42,802 nt of DNA. Origin: Actinomycetes bacterium (GTDB lineage: Bacteria > Actinomycetota > Acidimicrobiia > Acidimicrobiales > RAAP-2). The first letter of the stretch is position 1. Each line of letters begins with the position of its first letter. The stretch is taken from positions 1 to 42,802 of the forward strand of contig JAJZDI010000007.1 of NCBI GenBank assembly GCA_021806045.1, given 5' to 3'. This document shows positions 8,059-15,230 of this stretch, piece after piece. The notes under the pieces are model-generated. The model was not told the DNA's origin. It worked only from the letters and a program-made list of their open reading frames with translations, and did not search any database. Made by a program: the position numbers and the translations under genes.

Positions 8059-8778
8059 TCACTTCTTCAGCCGGCGGCTTCCCCCGTGCCAGTCCTCCTC
8101 CACGCCGACCTCTCCGGGCCGCACGCCGAAGCTGGCCAGCTGAGGCTGCTCCCGCAGGCTCCGCTTGAGCTCGGCGAACCCGCCGAAGGTGGCCAGGCCG
8201 ACCACGTGGTCCCACAGGCGGGCCGCGTCCTCCTCGCCGGGCAGCCGGCTGATCACCGGCCCGAAGAAGGCGGTGCCATGCGGCGGCTGGAAGTGGATGA
8301 TGGGCGTACCCACGTCCCGCCCGGTCAGGGCGAGTGCCTCGTCGGTCTCGCGCTGGAGCTCGGCGTCGAGCCCGGTGTCGTCCAGGGCGTCGGCCAGACC
8401 CGCCGGCAACCCCACCTCGGCCAGGATCTCGTCCATGAACGCCCGCGACCCCGGCGCTCCCCCCGACCGCTCGCCGGGGGCGGTGTCGAACGTCCGGGTG
8501 CCGATGGCCCGGTAGAGGGGGCCGACCGCCTCGCGCCCGTGCTCGGCCCGCACCCGGGCCGCCACCCGCAGCATCCGTAGGCCGGCGGTGTGCCCCTCCT
8601 CGTAGCCGGGTGGGAAGTGGGTGTCGTAGTCGACGGACGCGTTCACCAGGCGCAGGGAGATGAAGCGCCAGTCGACCGAGTAGTCGCGCTGGGCGGACAC
8701 CATGCGCAGCCACGTGCTGGTCATCCAGGCGAACGGGCACACGGGATCGAAGTAGAAGTTGACGTCGGCGGGCTCCAT
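8059..8778 (-). CDS. DsbA-like mycothiol-dependent nitroreductase homologue (Rv2466c type)
   Basis: A 239-residue thioredoxin-fold protein resembling Mycobacterium tuberculosis Rv2466c from end to end. FYFDPVCPFAW at the N-terminus, the cis-Pro region GTPIIHF, then AFFGPVISRLP, and the C-terminal FAELKRSL block all match. In Rv2466c the active site is CPWC and the enzyme uses mycothiol to reduce its substrates. Here the motif is CPFA, so the second Cys is missing and only the first remains. TACGTT ends 6 bases before the ATG at 8778, a leaderless-type start. It is divergent from a mycothiol-dependent isomerase-type gene with 40 bases between the starts. Confidence 0.85.
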   Translation of the reverse strand: MEPADVNFYFDPVCPFAWMTSTWLRMVSAQRDYSVDWRFISLRLVNASVDYDTHFPPGYEEGHTAGLRMLRVAARVRAEHGREAVGPLYRAIGTRTFDTAPGERSGGAPGSRAFMDEILAEVGLPAGLADALDDTGLDAELQRETDEALALTGRDVGTPIIHFQPPHGTAFFGPVISRLPGEEDAARLWDHVVGLATFGGFAELKRSLREQPQLASFGVRPGEVGVEEDWHGGSRRLKK

Positions 8779-8784
8779 GGGGCC

Positions 8785-8811
8785 AACGTAGCGGCGCGGG
8801 TGTGGGACAGT
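8785..8811. promoter_or_regulatory. Back-to-back -10 elements of the mycothiol gene pair
   Basis: The minus-strand -10 TACGTT occupies 8785-8790 and serves the gene starting at 8778. The plus-strand -10 GACAGT occupies 8806-8811 and serves the gene starting at 8819, 7 bases further on. The two promoters must overlap, so the genes are probably expressed in a coordinated or competing way. No clear dyad was seen between them. Confidence 0.5.
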
Positions 8812-8818
8812 TCCCTCC

Positions 8819-9589
8819 ATGGACCCTTCGCGCTACCTCGCCTCGATCGAGCAGGACACGGCCGCCGTCTGCGCCGCGCTGGCCGTGCGACCCGATGCGC
8901 CGGTGCCCGGCTGCCCCGGGTGGGACGTGGCCAAGGTCGGGCTCCACCTCGGGATGATCTACACGTGGGTGGAGGCCCAGGTGCGCCAGCGGGCCACCGA
9001 GCCGGTGGACATGCGCAGCCTGCCCCGGGGCCCCGACGGCCCGGACCGGGTGCCGTGGCTGGCGGAGCGGGCCACCGCCATGGTCGACGCCCTGGCAGCT
9101 GCGGGCGGGGACGCCCCGGCCGGCGGGTGGCGCAAGGAGCTGGTCACCGCCTCCTTCTGGAGGCGCCGGATGGCCCACGAGACCCTGGTCCACCGGGCCG
9201 ACGTGGACGAGGCCCTGGGCGCGCCGGTCGCGCTCGACACCGAGGTGGACCCGATCCTGGTCGCCGACGGCATCGACGAGGTCCTCGGGATCTTCCTCCC
9301 CTACGCCAAGGACGGCGCCGAGCCTGTGGCGCCCCTGCACCTGGTGGCGTCGGGGGACGGCGCCAGGTGGACGGTCGAGACGACCGACGGCGGGCTGCGC
9401 TCGCACCGGTCGGAGGACGCCGATCCCACGGCTGGCGCGCACGACCCGACCGAGCTGGCCGGCGTCACCGTGACCGCGCCGGCTCCGTCGTTGCTGCTGC
9501 TGGCCTGGGGCCGCCGCCAGCCGGCACCCGACCAGGTGAGCGGTGACCTCGATGCCCTGCCCGCCTGGCTCGAGCGCCTGCACTGGTAG
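8819..9589 (+). CDS. Maleylpyruvate isomerase family mycothiol-dependent enzyme
   Basis: A 256-residue DinB-like protein of the actinobacterial mycothiol-dependent maleylpyruvate isomerase (MDMPI) family. The N-terminal helical bundle contains PVPGCPGWDVAKVGLHLG, where the His is the usual first metal ligand, and the later RMAHETLVHRADVDEA supplies the other two His positions. The C-terminal part (about 170-256) matches the family's second domain, including VTVTAPAPSLLLLAWGR. Members catalyse thiol-assisted isomerisation or transfer; the actual substrate is not known. The start follows a possible -10 GACAGT by 7 bases. Pairing with an Rv2466c homologue suggests a small mycothiol detoxification unit. 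Confidence 0.85.
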   Translation: MDPSRYLASIEQDTAAVCAALAVRPDAPVPGCPGWDVAKVGLHLGMIYTWVEAQVRQRATEPVDMRSLPRGPDGPDRVPWLAERATAMVDALAAAGGDAPAGGWRKELVTASFWRRRMAHETLVHRADVDEALGAPVALDTEVDPILVADGIDEVLGIFLPYAKDGAEPVAPLHLVASGDGARWTVETTDGGLRSHRSEDADPTAGAHDPTELAGVTVTAPAPSLLLLAWGRRQPAPDQVSGDLDALPAWLERLHW

Positions 9590-9692
9590 GGAGCTGGGCG
9601 GGGGCACGCACCCGGGACAGGGCGGGACCCGCCGGAGACGGGTCCGGGAACTGCCCGTGCCGGCTACCGGCGCCGGCGCCCCGGCACCCGTT

Positions 9693-9711
9693 TCTGACGG
9701 TGCGTTAGCAT
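9693..9711 (+). promoter_or_regulatory. TetR-like operator overlapping a leaderless -10
   Basis: TCTGACG (9693-9699), a 3-base spacer and CGTTAGC (9703-9709) repeat the core and spacing of the palindrome at 239-263, with two mismatches in the right arm. The -10 hexamer TAGCAT (9706-9711) overlaps the right arm and ends 7 bases before the ATG at 9719. A repressor bound here would block RNA polymerase. The shared core suggests co-regulation with the CoA-transferase at 381. Confidence 0.6.
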
Positions 9712-9718
9712 TTCGCCC

Positions 9719-10231
9719 ATGACCACCGATACCGGGCGTGCCCGGAGGCCGGCCGTCGACGGGTGGTTCACCCTCGACGGCGAGCCAGCCCTGCTGGGCA
9801 GCCGCTGCACGGGGTGCGGCACGTACGCCTTCCCCGCCCAGGAAGGCTTCTGCCGCAATCCGGCGTGCACCAGCACCGAGCACACCCCGACCCCGCTCAG
9901 CCGGCACGGGACCATCTGGTCGTACACCGACGCCCGCTACCAACCGCCGGCGCCGTTCGTCGCCCCCGATCCCTACGTGCCCTTCGCCATCGCCGCCGTC
10001 GAGTTGGCCGCCGAGCAGATGGTGATCCTCGGCCAGATGGTCGCCGGGGTGGGGACGGACGGGCTCCGTGTCGGCATGCCGGTCGAGCTGGTGGTCGACA
10101 CCCTCTACGCCGACCCCGAGCGCGGTGACGACGTCGTGGTGTGGAAGTGGAAGCCGGCCGGCGGCACCCCAGCCAGCACGACCGGCAGCACCGCCGCCAG
10201 CACCCCGGGAGGTGGCGACCATGGCGCGTGA
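9719..10231 (+). CDS. DUF35 Zn-ribbon/OB-fold acyl-CoA-associated protein
   Basis: A 170-residue protein with an N-terminal rubredoxin-like zinc ribbon (C30, C33, C45, C50 in SRCTGCG and GFCRNPAC), followed by an OB fold (about 60-145), the DUF35 or ChsH2-like architecture. Such proteins pair with thiolase-fold partners and help bind acyl-CoA, as with Ltp2 and ChsH2 in steroid side-chain degradation. The last 25 residues are Thr/Ser/Gly-rich and poorly conserved-looking. The start is fixed by TAGCAT lying 7 bases upstream. The stop overlaps the thiolase-like gene by 11 bases, so the two are translationally coupled. Confidence 0.88.
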   Translation: MTTDTGRARRPAVDGWFTLDGEPALLGSRCTGCGTYAFPAQEGFCRNPACTSTEHTPTPLSRHGTIWSYTDARYQPPAPFVAPDPYVPFAIAAVELAAEQMVILGQMVAGVGTDGLRVGMPVELVVDTLYADPERGDDVVVWKWKPAGGTPASTTGSTAASTPGGGDHGA

Positions 10232-11429
10232 CACCAGCCGCAGCGTGGCCGTCCTCGGTGCCGGCATGCACCCGTGGGGGAAGTGGGGCCGGAACTTCGT
10301 CGAGTACGGGGTGGCGGCCGCAACCGAGGCACTCCGTGACGCCGGCATCGAGTGGCGGGACGTCCAGTTCGTCGCCGGGGCCGACACCATCCGGAACGGC
10401 TACCCGGGGTTCGTGGCCGGCGCCACCTTCGCCCAGGCCCTCGGGTGGAACGGCGCCCGCATCTCGTCGTCCTACGCGGCCTGTGCGTCGGGCGCCCAAG
10501 CCATCAACAGCGCCCGGGCCCAGATCCTGGCCGGCTTCTGCGACGTGGCCCTCGTCGTCGGGGCCGACACCACCCCCAAGGGGTTCTTCGCCCCCGTCGG
10601 CGGCGAGCGCAAGAGCGACCCCGACTGGCTCCGCTTCCACCTGATCGGCGCCACCAACCCCACCTACTTCGGCCTGTTCGCCCGGCGACGGATGGACCTC
10701 TACGGGGCCACGCCCCAGGACTTCGCCGCCGTCAAGGTGAAGAACGCCCGCCACGGCCTGTCCAACCCCAACGCCCGCTACCGGGCCGAGGTCACCGTGG
10801 ACGACATCCTGGCCTCGCCGGTGGTCGCCGATCCCCTCCACCTGCTCGAGATCTGCGCCACCTCTGACGGAGGCGCCGCGCTGGTGCTGACCAGCACCGA
10901 GTTCGCCCGCCGCCACGGAGTGACCGGGCCGATGGTGACCATCGACGCCGTCTCGACGGTGACGCCCACCTTCCCCCAGACCCGGATCGACATGCCCGAC
11001 ATCTCGACCGACTCGGGGGTGACCGCTCCCCCCGGCGCGTCAGGCGGGTTCAAGCCGGCGGTGATCGCCGCCGCCTACGACGAGGCGGGCATCGGGCCCG
11101 ATGACCTCGGCCTGGCCGAGGTCTACGACCTGTCCACCGCCCTCGAGCTCGACTGGTACGAGGACCTCCAGCTGTGCAAGGAGGGCGAGGCCGAGCGCCT
11201 GATCCGCGACGGCGACACCACCATCGGCGGGCGCATCCCCGTCAACCCGTCGGGCGGGCTGGCCTGCTTCGGCGAGGCCATCCCCGCCCAGGCCATCGCC
11301 CAGGTGTGCGAAGTGGTCTGGCAGCTCCAGGGCCGGGCCGCGGGCCGGCAGGTCGAGGGGGCGACGGTCGGCATCACCGCCAACCAGGGGCTGTTCGGCC
11401 ACGGCTCCTCGGTCATCGTCAGCCGCTGA
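10221..11429 (+). CDS. Thiolase-like (SCP-x/lipid-transfer type) protein
   Basis: A 402-residue thiolase-fold protein of the SCP-x/acetyl-CoA acetyltransferase-like group. The nucleophile-type Cys is C88 in YAACASGAQ, and LEICATSDGGAALVLTS and EVYDLSTALEL are typical blocks. Where thiolases have a HPxGA motif this protein reads NPSGGLACFGEAIPAQA, and no final CxG is seen, so thiolytic activity is doubtful. Thiolase-like partners of DUF35 proteins can act as retro-aldolases. GGAGGTGGCGACC precedes the ATG, inside the end of the DUF35 gene. The pair probably forms a complex in acyl-CoA, perhaps sterol-like, side-chain breakdown; the pathway is inference. Confidence 0.87.
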   Translation: MARDTSRSVAVLGAGMHPWGKWGRNFVEYGVAAATEALRDAGIEWRDVQFVAGADTIRNGYPGFVAGATFAQALGWNGARISSSYAACASGAQAINSARAQILAGFCDVALVVGADTTPKGFFAPVGGERKSDPDWLRFHLIGATNPTYFGLFARRRMDLYGATPQDFAAVKVKNARHGLSNPNARYRAEVTVDDILASPVVADPLHLLEICATSDGGAALVLTSTEFARRHGVTGPMVTIDAVSTVTPTFPQTRIDMPDISTDSGVTAPPGASGGFKPAVIAAAYDEAGIGPDDLGLAEVYDLSTALELDWYEDLQLCKEGEAERLIRDGDTTIGGRIPVNPSGGLACFGEAIPAQAIAQVCEVVWQLQGRAAGRQVEGATVGITANQGLFGHGSSVIVSR

Positions 11430-11484
11430 GGGCGGCCGACCCCACTGCCGACCCCACTGCCGCTGACACCGGGCCGGCGGCCGG

Positions 11485-12429
11485 TCAGCCGTTGGTGAGG
11501 ACGATCTTCCCCACCTTGCCGCCGGCGGCGAACCGCTCGTAGGCGGCCGTCGCCTCGGCCATCGCGAACGTGGCCGCCACCGGCACCCGGATGCGGCCCT
11601 CGGCGAGCAACGGCTCCACGTCCTGGACCACGGCCGCCGTGACCGCCGCCTTCTCCTCCGTCGACCGGGCCCGCAGGGTGGAGCCGCCGATGCGGGCCCG
11701 CCTGCCCATCAGGGCGAGGAGGTCCAGCTCGACGCGGGCACCGCCGCCCACGCCGATGACCACCACCCGGGCCCCGTCGGCCAGGGCTCCGAGGGCAGCG
11801 GGCAACGACGCCGCGCCGACCAGTTCCAGGACGACGTCGTAGGGGCCGGCACCGGCCACGCCGTCCGGCTCGACCACGGTGGCCGCGCCCAGCTCCGACA
11901 GGGCACTGTGCAGGTCGGGGCGCCGCACGGACGCCACCACCTCGGCCCCCATGGCCGCGGCCAGCTGGACCCCGGCTGTCCCCACCCCGCCGGCGGCACC
12001 CGTCACCAACACCCGCTCGCCCGCCTGCAGCCCGGCCTGGGTGACCAGCGCGTCGTGGGCGGTGCAGAACACCTCGGAGAACCCGCCCGCCTCCGCCCAG
12101 CCCATCCCGGCGGGAACGGGCATGGCCACGGTCTCGTCCACCACGGCCAGCTCGGCCTGGCCGCCGCCGCCCACGATGGTCATGACCCGGTCGCCCGGAG
12201 CGAAGCGGTCGACACCGGGTCCGACATCCACCACCTCGCCGGCCAGCTCCAGGCCGGGGATGTCGGGCGGGGAGCCGGGGGGCGCCGGGTAGAAGCCGCG
12301 GCGCTGGAGGAGGTCGGCACCGTTCACGCCAGCGGCGTGTACGGCGACGAGGACCTGGCCCGGCCCCGGTCGTGGATCGGGTCGCTCGGCCCAGACGAGC
12401 GCTCCGTCGTCGATGGTCACGGCATGCAC
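11485..12429 (-). CDS. NAD(P)H:quinone oxidoreductase, zinc-free MDR family
   Basis: A 314-residue medium-chain dehydrogenase/reductase of the quinone oxidoreductase (QOR) type. It has AAGVNGADLLQRRGFYP, the PGLELAGEV block, the nucleotide-binding loop VTGAAGGVGTAGVQLA, and VVLELVGA. Zinc-ligand cysteines are absent, as in QOR proteins. A GTG start at 12429 is preferred: TACGCT ends 6 bases upstream and the family N-terminus HAVTIDDG follows directly. The frame stays open upstream but that part has no family similarity. The gene is divergent from the CHAD gene. Substrate is probably a quinone or enone. Confidence 0.9.
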   Translation of the reverse strand: MHAVTIDDGALVWAERPDPRPGPGQVLVAVHAAGVNGADLLQRRGFYPAPPGSPPDIPGLELAGEVVDVGPGVDRFAPGDRVMTIVGGGGQAELAVVDETVAMPVPAGMGWAEAGGFSEVFCTAHDALVTQAGLQAGERVLVTGAAGGVGTAGVQLAAAMGAEVVASVRRPDLHSALSELGAATVVEPDGVAGAGPYDVVLELVGAASLPAALGALADGARVVVIGVGGGARVELDLLALMGRRARIGGSTLRARSTEEKAAVTAAVVQDVEPLLAEGRIRVPVAATFAMAEATAAYERFAAGGKVGKIVLTNG

Positions 12430-12481
12430 GCCCCGAGCGTAGGGGACGGCGACCGGTAGGCTCCGGCCAGGAGGTCGCACC

Positions 12482-13417
12482 GTGGACGACGCGGGGACGC
12501 TTGGCGACGACGGGCGCACCGGTGACGACGGGTCGCGCCCACCGAGCGCCGCCGCCGTCCTCCGCCGGGTGCTGGAGGATGCCGCCTCCCAGTTCCTCGA
12601 CAACGACGTCCCCGAGCGGGCGGCAGCCTCGGGAACGGGATGGCTCCTCCCTCCGACCGAGGGTCAGGTGCACCAGAGCCGGGTGGCCATGCGCCGCATG
12701 CGCTCGAACCTGCGCACCTTCCGGAACCTGTTCGACCCGTCGTGGAACACCGCGTTCCGGGCCGACCTGGCCTGGTGGATCGGTGTCCTCGGCGCTGAGC
12801 GGGACCTCCAGGTGCTGCGCCACGATCTGGCCACCCGTGGGCCCCTGGTGGTCGACGCCGACGCGCTCACCCCCGTCCTCGACCGGCTGGACGCCGACGT
12901 GGCCGCCGCCGCGGCGGCGGCCGCGTCCGCCCGGGACTCCGAGCGCCACGGCCGGTTGGTGACCGAGGTCGAGGCGGTCACCACCCACCTCCCCTTCACG
13001 CCGGCCGCGGCCGGTCCCGCAGCCGCCGTCCTGCCCCGCCTCCTCCAGCGGAGCTGGCACGACCTGCGGGGAGCCGGTCGGACGGCGAGGGCGGACCCCA
13101 CCGACGCCAACCTGCACAAGCTCCGCATCCGGTCCAAGGCCCTCCGCTACGGCGCCGAGACGGTCGCCCGGGTGGACGGTGCCTCGGCCCGCAAGCTGGC
13201 CCGGGCGGCAGAAGCGCTCCAGACCCGCCTGGGCGAGCACCACGACTCGGTGGTCTCGCTGGCGTGGCTGGCGTCGCTGGCCCGGACGGAGCCCGACCTC
13301 GGCGCCGTCACCGTGCGCCTCTCCGTGGTGCAGCAGGCGGCGGGAGCGGTGGCGAAACGTGGGTGGCGGCGCGACCTGAAGGAGATCGAGCGTCGCTGGC
13401 GGGCGTGGTCCCGCTGA
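12482..13417 (+). CDS. CHAD domain protein (polyphosphate-binding)
   Basis: A 311-residue alpha-helical CHAD protein. Two helical repeats carry the conserved basic patches: QVHQSRVAMRRMRSNLRTF near residue 60, and NLHKLRIRSKALRYGAE in the second half, followed by LQTRLGEHHDSVV. These His/Arg/Lys residues are known in the family to bind polyphosphate. There is no CYTH domain, so this is a stand-alone CHAD protein. The first 20 residues and an Ala-rich stretch in the middle are low complexity. AGGAGG seven bases before the GTG fixes the start. The convergent neighbour is polyphosphate glucokinase, which fits a polyphosphate theme. Confidence 0.9.
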   Translation: MDDAGTLGDDGRTGDDGSRPPSAAAVLRRVLEDAASQFLDNDVPERAAASGTGWLLPPTEGQVHQSRVAMRRMRSNLRTFRNLFDPSWNTAFRADLAWWIGVLGAERDLQVLRHDLATRGPLVVDADALTPVLDRLDADVAAAAAAAASARDSERHGRLVTEVEAVTTHLPFTPAAAGPAAAVLPRLLQRSWHDLRGAGRTARADPTDANLHKLRIRSKALRYGAETVARVDGASARKLARAAEALQTRLGEHHDSVVSLAWLASLARTEPDLGAVTVRLSVVQQAAGAVAKRGWRRDLKEIERRWRAWSR

Positions 13418-13456
13418 CGGCCCGGCAGGTCCTCCGGCCGGACCCGCTGACAGGCA

Positions 13457-13476
13457 GGCCGGCTCCCGGGCCGGCC
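13457..13476. terminator. Hairpin between convergent CHAD and ppgK genes
   Basis: GGCCGGC and GCCGGCC form a perfect 7-bp stem with a 6-base loop in the 93-base gap between two convergent genes. It lacks a T-run on either strand. It could stop transcription from both sides, as hairpin-only terminators do in high-GC actinobacteria. Confidence 0.4.
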
Positions 13477-13510
13477 CGCTGACCCCCGGACTGCCCGGCC
13501 GACCGCCGCT

Positions 13511-14368
13511 TCAGCTCCCGGCGGCTTCCGGTTCGGTCACACCGACATGGGATCCCTCCCACAGCTTGATCCCGCCGAGGATCCCCGCCGTGTTGTCGAT
13601 GACCGTCACGTCTTCCGGCAGGTCGTCCCGCTTGAGGCGCCGGGCGTTGCCCCCGCCCACGTAGCAGTGGTCGAAGAAGCACAGCTCGCGCATGTTGGCC
13701 AGCGCCTTCGACACCCGTTTGGCCCACCGCTCCTCGCCCACCTCCTTGCGGGCCGCCTCGCCGACCTGGTCGTCGTAGGTCTGGCCCTTGCGGAACGGCT
13801 GGTGGGCGATCTCCAGGTGGGGAAGGAGCTGGCCCTCGTAGAAGAGGCTGGACCCGAAGCCGGTGCCGAGCGTCACCACCAGTTCGAGGCCGTGGCCGGA
13901 GACGGCGGCGGCGCCCTGGATGTCGGCGTCGTTGGCCACCCGGGTCGGGATCCCGAAGGCGTCGGTCAGCGCGGTGGCGAGGTCGAAGCGGGACCAGGCC
14001 CGCTCCAGGTCGCTGTCGACGTCCGTGCCGGGGCCGCCGACGGTGACGAAGTGGGGAGCGGACAGGACGTGGCCGGTGCGCACCATGCCGGGGAACCCCA
14101 CCGACGCCCGCTCGGCGTCCGGCAGAGGCGCGACGAGCGCACACAGCTTCGACACCAGGCCGTCGGGCGGCATGGGGTAGGTGGTGGCGACCTTGACCCG
14201 GTCGGCCACCATCGAGCCGGTGGCGTCGAGCACCGACGCCTTCAGCCCGGTGCCGCCGATGTCGACGGCGAGGGTGAAGGGCCGGGGGTGCGTCTCGGCC
14301 CCGGCCGCCCCGTCGTCGCTGCCGGTGGCCTGGGTGCCGGTGGCCTGGGTGCCGGTTGGCTTGGTCAT
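13511..14368 (-). CDS. ppgK: Polyphosphate glucokinase (ROK family)
   Basis: A 285-residue ROK-family kinase that phosphorylates glucose with polyphosphate and often ATP. The first phosphate-binding loop is LAVDIGGTGLKASVLD, the catalytic Asp lies in RVANDADIQGAA, and the second phosphate loop is VVTLGTGFGSSLF. The segment HQPFRKGQTYDDQVG and the C-terminal FDHCYVGGGNARRL match actinobacterial polyphosphate glucokinases. TAGCGT ends 7 bases before the ATG at 14368, a leaderless start. Residues 2-16 (TKPTGTQATGTQATG) come from a 15-bp tandem repeat and are unlikely to be part of the fold. The CHAD protein next door binds the same polymer. Confidence 0.9.
   Translation of the reverse strand: MTKPTGTQATGTQATGSDDGAAGAETHPRPFTLAVDIGGTGLKASVLDATGSMVADRVKVATTYPMPPDGLVSKLCALVAPLPDAERASVGFPGMVRTGHVLSAPHFVTVGGPGTDVDSDLERAWSRFDLATALTDAFGIPTRVANDADIQGAAAVSGHGLELVVTLGTGFGSSLFYEGQLLPHLEIAHQPFRKGQTYDDQVGEAARKEVGEERWAKRVSKALANMRELCFFDHCYVGGGNARRLKRDDLPEDVTVIDNTAGILGGIKLWEGSHVGVTEPEAAGS
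14322..14366. repeat. 15-bp tandem repeat inside the ppgK start
   Basis: Two exact copies of CCGGTGGCCTGGGTG (14322-14336, 14337-14351) and one diverged copy (14352-14366) lie directly after the start codon of ppgK. The period is a multiple of three, so copy number can change without breaking the frame. It encodes repeats of the form TGTQA. Confidence 0.8.
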
Positions 14369-14464
14369 GGCGCACACGCTACGCGCCAGCTGCTCGCCAG
14401 CGGCGGCGCACCGGGTGCCGCACTCCCCGGGCCCGTACCCTGCTGCCAGCGCCGTGATGCGGGC

Positions 14465-15145
14465 TCACCAGCGGTCGTGGTGGAGGACGGCCTCGAGCGG
14501 GAGGCGGCTCCGCCAGCCGGCCCGCTCCAGATCGGGGACCTCCTCGAGGTGGCTCACCGGCCCCACGCACAGCCAGGCCACGGGGAGCACGCCCTCGGGG
14601 ATACCGAGCAGCTCACGCAGGAACGGCTCCCGGTAGAACGAGACCCACCCCATGCCCAGCCCTTCGGCCGTGCAGGCCAGCCACATGTTCTCGATGGCCA
14701 GGCACGTCGAGTAGACGCCCGCCTCGGCGATGGCGTGCCGGCCGAGGACGGCGGGCGCACCCCGGGCCGAGTCGTAGGTGACCACGATCGACAGCGTCGC
14801 CTCGAGGATGCCGTCGATCTTGATCCCGGCGAACCGTTCGGCCTGCTCGCCCTCCAGCCGGTCGGCGAAGACGGTCCGCTCGTGCTGGACGTGCTCCCAG
14901 AACCGGCGGCGGACGGCCCCGTCCTCCACCAGGATGAAGTCCCAGGGCTGGGTGAGTCCCACGCTGGGCGCGGCATGGGCGGCACCGAGCACCCGGTCGA
15001 GCACGTCTGGGTCGATGGGCTCGCCCGTGAACTGGGCCCGGACGTCACGCCGGCGGTGGATGACGTCGTAGAGGCCGGCGTTCTCGGGGGGATCCGACGC
15101 TCCGGGAACGGGCTCGGGTCGACCGGTCACCGGGGAGGGGGCCAT
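14465..15145 (-). CDS. bluB: 5,6-dimethylbenzimidazole synthase
   Basis: A 226-residue flavin-destructase of the nitroreductase fold. BluB converts reduced FMN and oxygen into 5,6-dimethylbenzimidazole, the lower ligand of vitamin B12. Family features are the N-terminal IHRRRDVRAQF, the active-site segment AAPSVGLTQPWDFI, the VYSTCLAIENMWLA helix and EGLGMGWVSFY. The first 20 residues are extra and Pro-rich. TAGTGT ends 8 bases before the ATG at 15145, a leaderless-type start. No other cobalamin gene is in this window, so the gene is isolated. A general nitroreductase is the alternative, but the motif set favours BluB. Confidence 0.88.
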   Translation of the reverse strand: MAPSPVTGRPEPVPGASDPPENAGLYDVIHRRRDVRAQFTGEPIDPDVLDRVLGAAHAAPSVGLTQPWDFILVEDGAVRRRFWEHVQHERTVFADRLEGEQAERFAGIKIDGILEATLSIVVTYDSARGAPAVLGRHAIAEAGVYSTCLAIENMWLACTAEGLGMGWVSFYREPFLRELLGIPEGVLPVAWLCVGPVSHLEEVPDLERAGWRSRLPLEAVLHHDRW

Positions 15146-15230
15146 GGCCGACGACACTACCGAAGGCCGGGCTAGCGTTTCGCCGGTACGCCCGGCGGTG
15201 CTCGCCATCCGGGACGGGAAGGGGAGGACG

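Noticed and set aside
7949-10390. An 813-residue open frame on the minus strand
   Set aside because: It runs antisense through several well-supported genes and its product is low complexity without recognisable domains. Long accidental open frames are expected at this GC content.
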